From: Pinguiococcus pyrenoidosus
Taxonomy: Eukaryota; Sar; Pinguiophyceae; Pinguiochrysidales; Pinguiochrysidaceae
Length of the DNA stretch: 26,176 nt
Assembly (NCBI GenBank): GCA_019677205.1
Contig: JAAMXY010000455.1
Coordinates: forward strand, 1-26,176
Direction of reading: 5' to 3'
Shown: positions 19,769 through 26,176 of the stretch, piece by piece
Layout: the number at the start of each line of letters is the position of its first letter
Numbering within the stretch: the stretch's first letter is position 1
Notes under the pieces: generated by a model
Database searches by the model: none
The model's input: only the letters and a program-made list of their open reading frames with translations
Told to the model about the DNA's origin: nothing
Position numbers and translations under genes: made by a program

Positions 19769-19825
19769 CACAGCACCAGGCAGTGCCCACCGCACCAGGC
19801 AGTGCCCACAGCACCAAGCATCACC
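19769..19825. repeat. Three tandem 19-bp repeats between the SLC25 and DRC4 stops
   Basis: The unit CACAGCACCAGGCAGTGCC is repeated at 19769, 19788 (one base different) and 19807 (degenerate at its end). It fills half of the 107-bp gap between two convergent genes and would fall in one or both 3' UTRs. Confidence 0.85.
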
Positions 19826-19836
19826 GTCGTTGCCGC

Positions 19837-21051
19837 CTACAACTCCTCGGTTTCGGGCACCAAGTCGGACATGTGCATTTGCGCCGCCTCCTCTTTGCTG
19901 CGCATGTGCTGTATGCCCTCCCGGAAGACGCCCTTCAGCCCGTCAAAGTTCGTCTGCGTCGCCTCAAAGTCCTGCATCAGCTCGTCCGTGGCCGCATTCC
20001 TCTCGCGGATCTGTTGGATTGCGTCCTCGAAGGCTTCCTCCATCGCCTGGATGCCCTGCTTGCACCTGTCCAGTTGGATCTTCAGCTCGTCGCGCTCCTT
20101 GACCAGCCTTGCCTGCCTACTCCTGCCCTTCTTGAGCCGCTGCTTGGCGAACTCCAAGGATGCCAGGTCCTTCTCTCGCAGCAGCAGTTGGTTCGCAAGG
20201 CCCTGCTGCTGCGCCAGCGTCTGCGCCAACGGCTGGCGCAAGGCCTCGTTCTCCACCGACACGGTCTTGGCTTCCTCTCGGACGTGCGCGATCCGCTTCC
20301 GAGTGGTCTCGAGGGTCGTGCGGTACTCGTTGATCAAGTCAATGTTGCCCTTGGTGATGGACGTGTAGTATTCCTTCATCTGCTCGAACGCGTGCTGATG
20401 GTTCTCCGTGAGCGTTCGAATATGCTCGTTCTTCCGCTCCGTGAGCTCGTACACGTCAAGCTTCGTCCGGAACAGAGTCTTCTCCTTCCACTCCTCAAGT
20501 CGCTTGTCCAGGCGGCGGCACAGGTCTCCGATGCGCTGGTCAAAGAGCTCCTGCTGTCGGCGCTTGTACAGCTTGTCAAACTGCTCGTCAATCCGGCGGA
20601 CTTCCACCTCCTTGTCCGTCTCCAGTGCGGCATACTGGGCGCGGAGGCCGCGGATCCGCTCCAGCAGCGCCTCCCGGCGCTGCGCGTGGCCCTCCGCCTC
20701 GCTCTTCAGGTCCGTGTTCAGCTCGTCTTCCAGTACCGCCAACAGCATTTCGTGCTGGTACTTGAGATGGCAGATTTTGTGCTCGTACACCTCTTTCTCC
20801 ATGCGGTGGCTCCGCTCCGACTCCTCCTGCCGCAGGTCGGCGCGCTCCAGCCCCTTGTCCATCTCCTGGATCTCCGCCCGCACCTGCTCCAACATCGTGC
20901 GCGTCGAGTCGCACTCGTGTTGCGCGCCATACCGCCGCGATGACGACTCCTTCAGCGCCGCCTCCAGCTCCGCCACCTGGCCACGCAGCTCCGCCGCAAT
21001 CGCTTCGGTCTCCTTGGGAGCGGCCGCCTCGTCCGCCGCGTCGTTCGACAT
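19837..21051 (-). CDS. DRC4: Dynein regulatory complex subunit 4 (GAS8 / trypanin family)
   Basis: This is an intronless gene of 404 aa that is almost entirely coiled coil. DRC4 is part of the nexin-dynein regulatory complex linking outer doublet microtubules in motile cilia. The family core is visible: LTERKNEHIRTL (203-214) and MKEYYTSITKGNIDLINE (225-242), then VSVENEALRQPL, aligning with the vertebrate GAS8 segment around EERKNGQIHTL and IKNYYNDITLNNLALIN. It is shorter than vertebrate GAS8 (about 478 aa), mostly at the C-terminus. The first ATG (21051) gives an Ala/Asp/Glu-rich N-terminus. The gene is divergent from the Myb gene. It shows that the organism has or had a motile flagellum. 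Confidence 0.9.
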   Translation of the reverse strand: MSNDAADEAAAPKETEAIAAELRGQVAELEAALKESSSRRYGAQHECDSTRTMLEQVRAEIQEMDKGLERADLRQEESERSHRMEKEVYEHKICHLKYQHEMLLAVLEDELNTDLKSEAEGHAQRREALLERIRGLRAQYAALETDKEVEVRRIDEQFDKLYKRRQQELFDQRIGDLCRRLDKRLEEWKEKTLFRTKLDVYELTERKNEHIRTLTENHQHAFEQMKEYYTSITKGNIDLINEYRTTLETTRKRIAHVREEAKTVSVENEALRQPLAQTLAQQQGLANQLLLREKDLASLEFAKQRLKKGRSRQARLVKERDELKIQLDRCKQGIQAMEEAFEDAIQQIRERNAATDELMQDFEATQTNFDGLKGVFREGIQHMRSKEEAAQMHMSDLVPETEEL

Positions 21052-21164
21052 GGCGGCTGCGCAGCACAAGTGACTCTCCGATCTTCCAATGGTCAGCTGC
21101 GCGGCCGAAACGGCGTTGGTCCGGTAACGCGCTCTGCGTGACGGATGGAAAGAGACATTCTGTA

Positions 21165-21200
21165 GGACGGACGGACGGACGGACGGACGGACGGACGGAC
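21165..21200. repeat. (GGAC)9 microsatellite
   Basis: Nine perfect GGAC units lie 114 bp upstream of the DRC4 ATG, so probably in its promoter or 5' UTR (read as GTCC on that strand). Confidence 0.97.
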
Positions 21201-21218
21201 GAAGCTCCGGTGTGTGAT

Positions 21219-21232
21219 GAATTCTAGAATTC
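21219..21232. promoter_or_regulatory. 14-bp palindrome GAATTCTAGAATTC, heat-shock-element-like
   Basis: This is a perfect palindrome. Its centre TTCTAGAA has the TTCnnGAA arrangement of two inverted heat-shock-factor half-sites, but a third correctly spaced half-site is absent. It lies about 170 bp upstream of DRC4. Function is unproven. Confidence 0.3.
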
Positions 21233-21427
21233 TACGACGGGGTAAGGCCGAGGCCCAGACGATGCAGGTTGGTCGCCTCGAAGCCTTTTTATTGCCTTCG
21301 AAGCTTCCTTGGTCTGTGCATCTGCACAACCCTTCCTGTGCTCGAGCCCCGATGCCCAGTGTCCGGTCAATTCTGCCTGCTGCCTGGTATAGTGTTAGCT
21401 AAGCAAGAAGCTGGACGGCCAGGCAGC

Positions 21428-21453
21428 AGGAAGCAACCGAGCGCTTGCTTCCT
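21428..21453. repeat. Perfect 9-bp inverted repeat with 8-nt loop
   Basis: AGGAAGCAA (21428..21436) pairs with TTGCTTCCT (21445..21453). It can form a hairpin in DNA or in a 5' leader. It lacks a following T-run, and its location in a eukaryotic intergenic region gives no terminator role. Confidence 0.6.
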
Positions 21454-21692
21454 CGTGCTCGACGCAAGCAAGATTCAGCCACGCGCAGAATGCCTCTCCC
21501 CGCAGAGCCAGCGGCTCAGAACCTCCGCTTGCTGAAGAGGTGTGAGCTTGCGAGCTTCGTCAAGCAACGAGAGGAGGCGGCGTGCCGGCGGCTTGCCAGC
21601 GTCGTTCTTCTCAGGGAACCTTCGCTCGCTCGTCGATGCATCATCAGTTTGCACATCCTTTTTCCTCCACGAGAGAGGGCGACGATGACGTG

Positions 21693-21902
21693 ATGGAGCA
21701 CTTTCATTTTTTCTTCGTTCTTGCGCTGGGCTGGCAGCTCGCGTGCGTGTCCAATGGATGCCGCGCTGCGTCATCGAGCGGTCTTTTATCTTCCTCGCGC
21801 GCTACGCGCGAATTCCGTGATTCCGTGTCGGTCTGCGAGGCCGGGGGCGGCGGCATTGGGTGCTTTTGGATTCTTCCTCGTGCGGATTGGCCGCATCATT
21901 GA
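21693..21902 (+). CDS. Possible small ORF with signal-peptide-like N-terminus
   Basis: An ATG at 21693 opens 69 codons. The first 20 residues (MEHFHFFFVLALGWQLACVS) are hydrophobic like a signal peptide, and the product contains four cysteines. The remainder is low-complexity. It resembles no family I know and lies in a divergent region, so it may be chance. Confidence 0.2.
   Translation: MEHFHFFFVLALGWQLACVSNGCRAASSSGLLSSSRATREFRDSVSVCEAGGGGIGCFWILPRADWPHH
21795..21811. repeat. Short GC-rich hairpin followed by a direct ATTCCGTG repeat
   Basis: TCGCGCG and CGCGCGA flank a 3-base CTA loop. Two tandem ATTCCGTG copies follow at 21812..21827. This is a local structure in the DRC4/Myb interval with no assigned role. 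Confidence 0.5.
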
Positions 21903-22861
21903 AGTCGCCAATTTTAAAGTTGCAGGGTCAATTTAGGCGGTTGATTCGTGGCGCTACGGATTTGAACTCGCCCGAGCCATTGGTCCGTTTCGCGGCCATC
22001 GTCACAAGTCTGACGTCCCACGGCAGCGCTCAATCGGCGCCATGGACACGGGGAGCTTGCGCGATGTTCAAGAAGCCGGCAACCGCAGCTGTCGCACAAG
22101 CGAGCAGCTTGCGGCGAAGGACACGCTTCCTCAAGTCCGCCTTGCGCGGGGTTGGCTGGCTCGCGCGGGATCGGCCACAAAGTGCTCGCCGTACAGCTCC
22201 GCTCTGACGTCAGCGAGAGTGTCTCGGCCGCGGTGAAGTCGAGCAGCTTCTTCAGCTGAAGGTCCCCCGGATTAGGCCAATGGGCCTGCGCCATTGCCGG
22301 CCATGATTCGCTGGCAGCCCCACCTACGCAAGCTCTACACCGAGTCAGCAAGCCGAAGCGGAGCTGGCGACCAGTGGGAGCGCCGGCCAGCCGACTTGCG
22401 CAAAACCGAGTTCCCCCGCATTCTCTCGACGTCTCCGTCCTCTCACGGCCGAAGCCGCTCCCTGCGCTGCTCAACGCGCGCGCCCCGGCGTCCCGTCGCC
22501 GTCGAGAGGCCTCGCGAACGGTGTCGCGCGACGCAGCTGCGCCGCCAGACGCGTCCGGTCCGGCCAGTGGCGCGCTTCGTGCGGGCTTCGTCCCAGTGTT
22601 CGAAACGTTGCCCCGGACGAGCTCGCCGCAGCACGCGCACCGGCCGCGCCAGCAGTGCCAGCCGCCTTGCACGTAGACCGCGTGTCCACGGGCTCCGCTG
22701 CGAGCCGAGCGTCCGGGAGGCGGAGTGGCCTCGGCGCGCACAAAACGCTGGAGCCCCGCGGTGCTGACCGGCCGGCGAGCGAGACGAGGCCAGGCACTGC
22801 GGCGTTCCGCCTTGCCAGCGACCGCGCGCGGTTTGCGGCCGACGCCCCGCGCGACAGCTCT

Positions 22862-24101
22862 ATGAAGACCGTGCGGCCGCCCGAGAGTGGCCCGTTTGGC
22901 CACATGAACTTCCCGCAGAACCATCGGCTGCGAGACGCCCTAGCCACGCCGGCAGAACGTGGCCAACCAGTGCTGCGAGGCCAGCCCCTGCTGCACCCGG
23001 CGGCGCTGCCGCCGCCCGGAGCCCTGCTCGTGGCGCAGATGCCGTCCAGGACGCACATGCTTGCCAAGGGCGCCAAGGTCCGCGGCGCCCCAGCGGCCAT
23101 CAAGCCCGCGAGCGGCCACGCGGAGCTGGCACACGTAGGGGGCAGGGCGAAGGGCGCCACCGGCGGCGCGAACGTGATGAAGACCGTGCCCAAGGCCTGC
23201 AGCGTGGATACGGATGGCAAGCACGTGGGCAGGTGGACGCGGGAGGAGCACGAGGCCTTCCTGCTCGGCCTCCGAACGTACGGCCGGGAATGGAAGAAGG
23301 TGGCGCAGAACATCAAGACGCGCACCAGCGCGCAGATCCGCAGCCACGCGCAGAAGTACTTCGCGAAGCTCAGCCGCGAAGGGAAGGAGGCGTACGTGAA
23401 TGGCAAGTGGGCCCTTCTCGACGACCAGATCGAGGTCTCCGACCTGAGCGACCCGGGCCAGGCGGCGGTCTCGGCGGAGTCCAAGGGCCTGGACCAAAGT
23501 ATAGATGACATGCTCGCACGGCTCGACCAACGCAGGGCCGAGATGCTGCGCCAGGATGAGATAGCAAGGAGCCGCTCGTTCCGACGCCAGCGGAAGCAGC
23601 GGGACAACCCGCCGGCCCAGCCGCACCTCCAGGGGCTGGACGACTCCGAGATGATCGCGCTGCAGGTGCTTGTGCAGGCGCGGGACGCTCGCATGCCGCC
23701 TCCTTCCCCGTCTTCTGGTGTGAGCCACAAGAGGTACGCCGTGCCAGCGAGCCCTCGCCGGATTGCCGCCCTCGCCTTAGTCAACGATCGCTTCCGCCGC
23801 GCGCAGGACCCAGAACGGCATAGACGAGGCCAAGGCGGCGGATCGTGAACGCGGATTCGCCGAGGCCGACGGCTTTCCAAACGCACTCCGGCCGCCGGGT
23901 GCGCCATTCTCCTTGCTAGCGACGCGCGGTGGTAGAGTAGAGCCCAAGTCCGCCTCTGGCAACCTTCATCACAAGCACCACGCACGCGGCGACAGGCCTC
24001 GCCTGGACGACCTGGCCTTCCCGAGGGGCCCCGGCGCCACGTCGGATTCCGCCAGGATATCCTTCCTCACGCAGGCGAAGCGGCAGAGGATCAACTCGTA
24101 A
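22862..24101 (+). CDS. SHAQKYF-type single-repeat Myb transcription factor
   Basis: The coding sequence is join(22862..23733, 23807..24101), 388 aa. It is probably a nuclear DNA-binding regulator. Residues about 122-169 form one Myb/SANT repeat (GRWTREEHEAFLLGLRTYG, then WKKVAQNIKTRTSAQIRSHA) ending in the SHAQKYF motif (161-167), the class known in plants, stramenopiles and amoebae (CCA1/REVEILLE-like and relatives). A basic KRYF-type linker, an acidic DQIEVSDLSD region and an Arg-rich segment follow. The 73-bp phase-2 intron (23734..23806; donor AG|GTACGC, acceptor CGCAG) changes frame and adds 98 residues ending AKRQRINS, a basic nuclear-localisation-like tail. Without splicing the frame would stop at 23848 after a non-conserved tail. 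The start is the first in-frame ATG, but the frame is open upstream to 22655, so a longer N-terminus through an unseen exon is possible. Confidence 0.88.
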
Positions 24102-25241
24102 GATTGACACGAGATCAAAGACTCTGCGTTGCGTGGCGAGGTGCTCCGTAGCGGCAACGCCCCGAGAGCTTCCCTTGCGGGCTTTCGTCGCTGCCCGGAG
24201 ACCGCACGCGGGAGGAGAGTCCTCGGACTGCGTCCCGTTCGGGCTCGCCGTGCGACGAAAGGGCGTGATGTCCCGTCTGTGTGGTGTTCGATGGAGGCTC
24301 CGATAGGGGATGCTTCGTCTAGTGTGCGAGCCCTTGCACGGAGGCGGTGCGGCGGTGAACGAGGCGTGTCAGGTGGTTGCGCTCACCGCCCTTGCCAACG
24401 GCAGCGGGCTTGTGGTGGCTGTGATAGCATAGGTATAGGTACACTCTTGTGACTATTTTTGGAGGAGTGAGCATAAAGGCGCGGCTGGCGGTCGCCGTAG
24501 ATGCGGTGAGTGATCCAAGCTGGTGCGACGCGCCTCGGCGATCTCCACTAACCGGAGAACGGGAATGCGTAGGATGGAGAGATCTCCGGTCTCCCTCTAT
24601 CTTCTAAGGTGACTGCACAGAAGCCGGGAGGTTTAATAGTTGACTACACGTGGTTCCTTCTGTGCATGGATGTGCATGGCGAGTCGACTGGGGTATAGGT
24701 GCAACGAGCTGCTGTGGTCGGTAGCTTTTCATTGCTTCGTGCGGGATGCGTGTGCTCGGAGTTGTGACGTGAGCCTACGAGCATCCCGCACTGGTGTTTC
24801 TTGGGTGCTGGGCACGGATTGACGGCGGCGGCGGAGGCGTAGAGCGTGAGGCTGCTGGAGAATACCGGATAGAAAGGAAGCGGATGACGGTCCAAAGCGT
24901 GCCCAACGCGAACGGAATGTGTGAAGTGAGATGCGCCTGACAGTTACGCGCGCATCGGAAGGGGTGTCACATCGGCTGTGGTGGTGATGTGAATTGCCCT
25001 GAAGGCTACGACAGAATTGGCATCAGCGTCTTTTTGAAGTGATAGAGAGCAGCATCGACGCGAAGATCAGGCAACAAGAAAGGCGGGGAACTGTACATAG
25101 TAGCTTATCTCCATAGATCGGGTTGTACAGGGCGTCAGCAGACGACGGAAAGGCAGCAATTATGTCGTATGGTGTCTCATGGGCCAAGCACTCGCAGTCC
25201 AACCAAAGGCTGAACTGCATCTGTGCTCTTGCGCGAAGCCG
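24102..25241. other. 1.1-kb tail-to-tail intergenic stretch with no gene seen
   Basis: Between the Myb stop and the Mpo1-like stop there is no open frame with family resemblance. Base composition is less GC-skewed than in the genes. It contains an ATTTTTGG element (24455..24462) and an 8-bp inverted repeat (24551..24590). Part must be 3' UTR of the two genes. A small non-coding RNA cannot be excluded, but no snRNA, tRNA or SRP signature was recognised. Confidence 0.5.
24551..24590. repeat. ACCGGAGA/TCTCCGGT inverted repeat with a 24-nt loop
   Basis: A perfect 8-bp inverted pair lies at 24551..24558 and 24583..24590, in otherwise featureless DNA. It could fold in a 3' UTR or a non-coding RNA. 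Confidence 0.5.
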
Positions 25242-26147
25242 CTAGGCGGCCTTCGCCTTCGATGCCTGCCTGAACTCGGCGATATTGAGTGCGACCTTCG
25301 TCGAAACTCTCTCCCGCATCTCGCGTCGGTATCCAAAGCGAAAGAAGAACTCCAGCAGCACAAAGATGGGTGCCATGAGGAAGGCCTGCGTGAAGTTGTC
25401 TCTCAGCGCAGGGGCGCGCCTCTCCCAGATGCCGTGGCCGAGGAACTGGCCAATCCACGCAGACACGTTGACCACGAGCGCCACGCGCCACGGCTCCACT
25501 CCCAGGTAGCTCTCCTGTCAAAATGTTTAGACATCTTCTTCAATTTTCCTGTCTTTCCCATTTCCTTTTTACGTTTTTGCAACGACGGCGTCCCAGGTTT
25601 TTCTGCCCATCCATGCGACGCACCCCTTCTTTCGCAAAGTAGCTGGCTGTCACACAGCAGGCCATGACCATGGCGGCACCGACGACGCCCGCGAGGCGCT
25701 TCTCGAGTAAGATGTAGTACGTGGCGTAGATCACAGAGATGATGAACGCCCAGTCGAACTCGACGCCGAGATCCGCGAGCATTGCGGCCGATTCTGGCAG
25801 AGGCAGGACCGGCCGAGTTCCCGCGAAGAAGACGAGGCTGGTCCACATGATGGGCCAGATGCACATGAAGTGTATCCACTGGTTCACGGGGTGATCATGG
25901 TAGCTCGCGTAGAACGTGAACTGCTTCTCCACCTGAAGAGGTAAACGGCAAAGCAAACCGATCACTTTGGCCCTTGCGACGCCGAGGCCTTCCCAAAGCT
26001 GCGGTGGCGTACGTTGAAGAGCTCCCTGGTGGACGCTGCGACCAGAAGAAAGACGAGCACGATGGCGCCGGAGACCACCCCGGGGACACCGCCTGATGCG
26101 GCGGTGAGGTCGTCCACTGTGGCCGGAAGAGTGAAGTTCTGCCACAT
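25242..26147 (-). CDS. MPO1: Mpo1/DUF962-family membrane protein (fatty acid alpha-dioxygenase-like)
   Basis: The coding sequence is complement(join(25242..25514, 25624..25932, 26013..26147)), 238 aa. Yeast Mpo1 is an ER Fe(II)-dependent dioxygenase that removes one carbon from 2-hydroxy fatty acids of phytosphingosine. Seen here: an N-terminal hydrophobic segment (about 24-37), QFTFYASYHDHPVNQWIH (49-66, with His57, His59 and His66), a hydrophobic helix with IWPIMWTSLVFF, two more membrane segments, then SAWIGQFLGHGIWERRAPAL (166-185, with His175) and APIFVLLEFFFRFGY, in family order. Introns are 80 bp (25933..26012, GTACGC/TTCAG) and 109 bp (25515..25623, GTGCGT/GACAG), both phase 0 and both restoring the family sequence. 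The start ATG (26147) is 29 bp from the window edge, so an upstream exon cannot be ruled out. Confidence 0.87.
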
Positions 26148-26176
26148 CTTTCGCTGTCCTCCAGGACGCCGGAGCG

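Larger units (their letters stand above)
21052..22861. promoter_or_regulatory. 1.8-kb divergent region between DRC4 and the Myb gene
   Basis: This is the longest inter-start interval in the window. It holds nine GGAC units, a 14-bp palindrome, two hairpin-forming inverted repeats, a possible small secreted ORF (21693..21902), and a TTCAGCTGAA palindrome near 22251. Longer open frames on both strands (for example minus 21914..22924 and plus 22294..22767) are Arg/Ala/Ser-rich and unlike any family, as expected of GC-rich non-coding DNA. A 5' UTR intron of the Myb gene cannot be excluded. Confidence 0.5.

Noticed and set aside
21956-21972. T-loop-like sequence (TTCAAATCC on the minus strand)
   Set aside because: The T-stem has a mismatch next to the closing pair, and no anticodon or D arm of the right spacing is found.
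21914-22924. 336-codon minus-strand frame overlapping the Myb 5' region
   Set aside because: Low-complexity Arg/Ala/Ser translation, no recognisable domain, and it overlaps the opposing gene start. Its best-looking segment (near 22150-22260) is not continuous with anything conserved.
22471-23985. 504-codon minus-strand frame opposite the Myb gene
   Set aside because: Antisense to a conserved Myb domain; composition is typical of a shadow frame.
24455-24462. Sm-site-like ATTTTTGG as evidence of a spliceosomal snRNA
   Set aside because: No U1, U2, U4 or U5 diagnostic sequence lies upstream. The octamer alone is too short to call.
1-26176. Mobile elements, viral genes, CRISPR arrays or bacterial operons
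   Set aside because: No transposase, reverse transcriptase, integrase, terminal repeats, spaced direct repeats or ribosome-binding-site-linked gene runs were seen. All recognisable genes are conserved eukaryotic families.

Overview
This is a GC-rich nuclear segment of a protist. Its genes are interrupted by GT-AG spliceosomal introns, so the window is eukaryotic. Ten protein-coding loci can be supported, and I reconstructed 11 introns by matching reading frame, splice sites and protein-family conservation; a twelfth is probable. A DRC4/GAS8 axonemal subunit points to a flagellated cell. A YebC/TACO1 protein with a signal peptide followed by an F-starting, Arg-rich transit-like segment points to a complex plastid. 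With a SHAQKYF Myb and GC-rich introns, this fits a flagellated alga with a red-derived plastid (stramenopile or a neighbouring lineage). That assignment is inference; I cannot name a species. Dense genes on alternating strands, and no spliced-leader sequence noticed, argue against a dinoflagellate.

Layout from left to right: (1) minus strand, about 6417 to beyond the left edge: a giant coiled-coil / IQ / CLU-like / LamG protein, at least 2,079 aa, with one intron. (2) plus, 7427-10813 (or 10861): an unconventional myosin with an IQ neck and a PH-like tail. (3) minus, 11142-12130: MOG1-type Ran-binding protein, three exons. (4) plus, 12622-13904: YebC/TACO1-like protein, five exons. (5) minus, 14067-15772: protein disulfide isomerase, two exons. 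(6) plus, 16338-18659: TMTC-like polytopic protein with a TPR-like C-terminus, intronless. (7) plus, 18827-19729: SLC25 mitochondrial carrier, intronless. (8) minus, 19837-21051: DRC4/GAS8, intronless. (9) plus, 22862-24101: SHAQKYF Myb factor, two exons. (10) minus, 25242-26147: Mpo1/DUF962-like membrane protein, three exons.

The genes form head-to-head pairs (CLU/myosin, MOG1/YebC, PDI/TMTC, DRC4/Myb) separated by short tail-to-tail gaps, so four intergenic intervals are candidate bidirectional promoters. Several carry simple or minisatellite repeats. The MOG1/YebC interval and the first MOG1 codons hold four copies of a GTCAGCTGAC-type palindrome.

I see no mobile element, CRISPR array, rRNA, convincing tRNA or defence-type system. 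The genes are unrelated conserved eukaryotic functions: ER folding and glycosylation, nuclear transport, organelle translation, cilium, motor and carrier. The least ordinary items are the IQ-CLU-LamG giant protein, the myosin with a PH-like tail, the palindrome cluster, and a splice-donor preference for GTRCG (7 of 11 introns).
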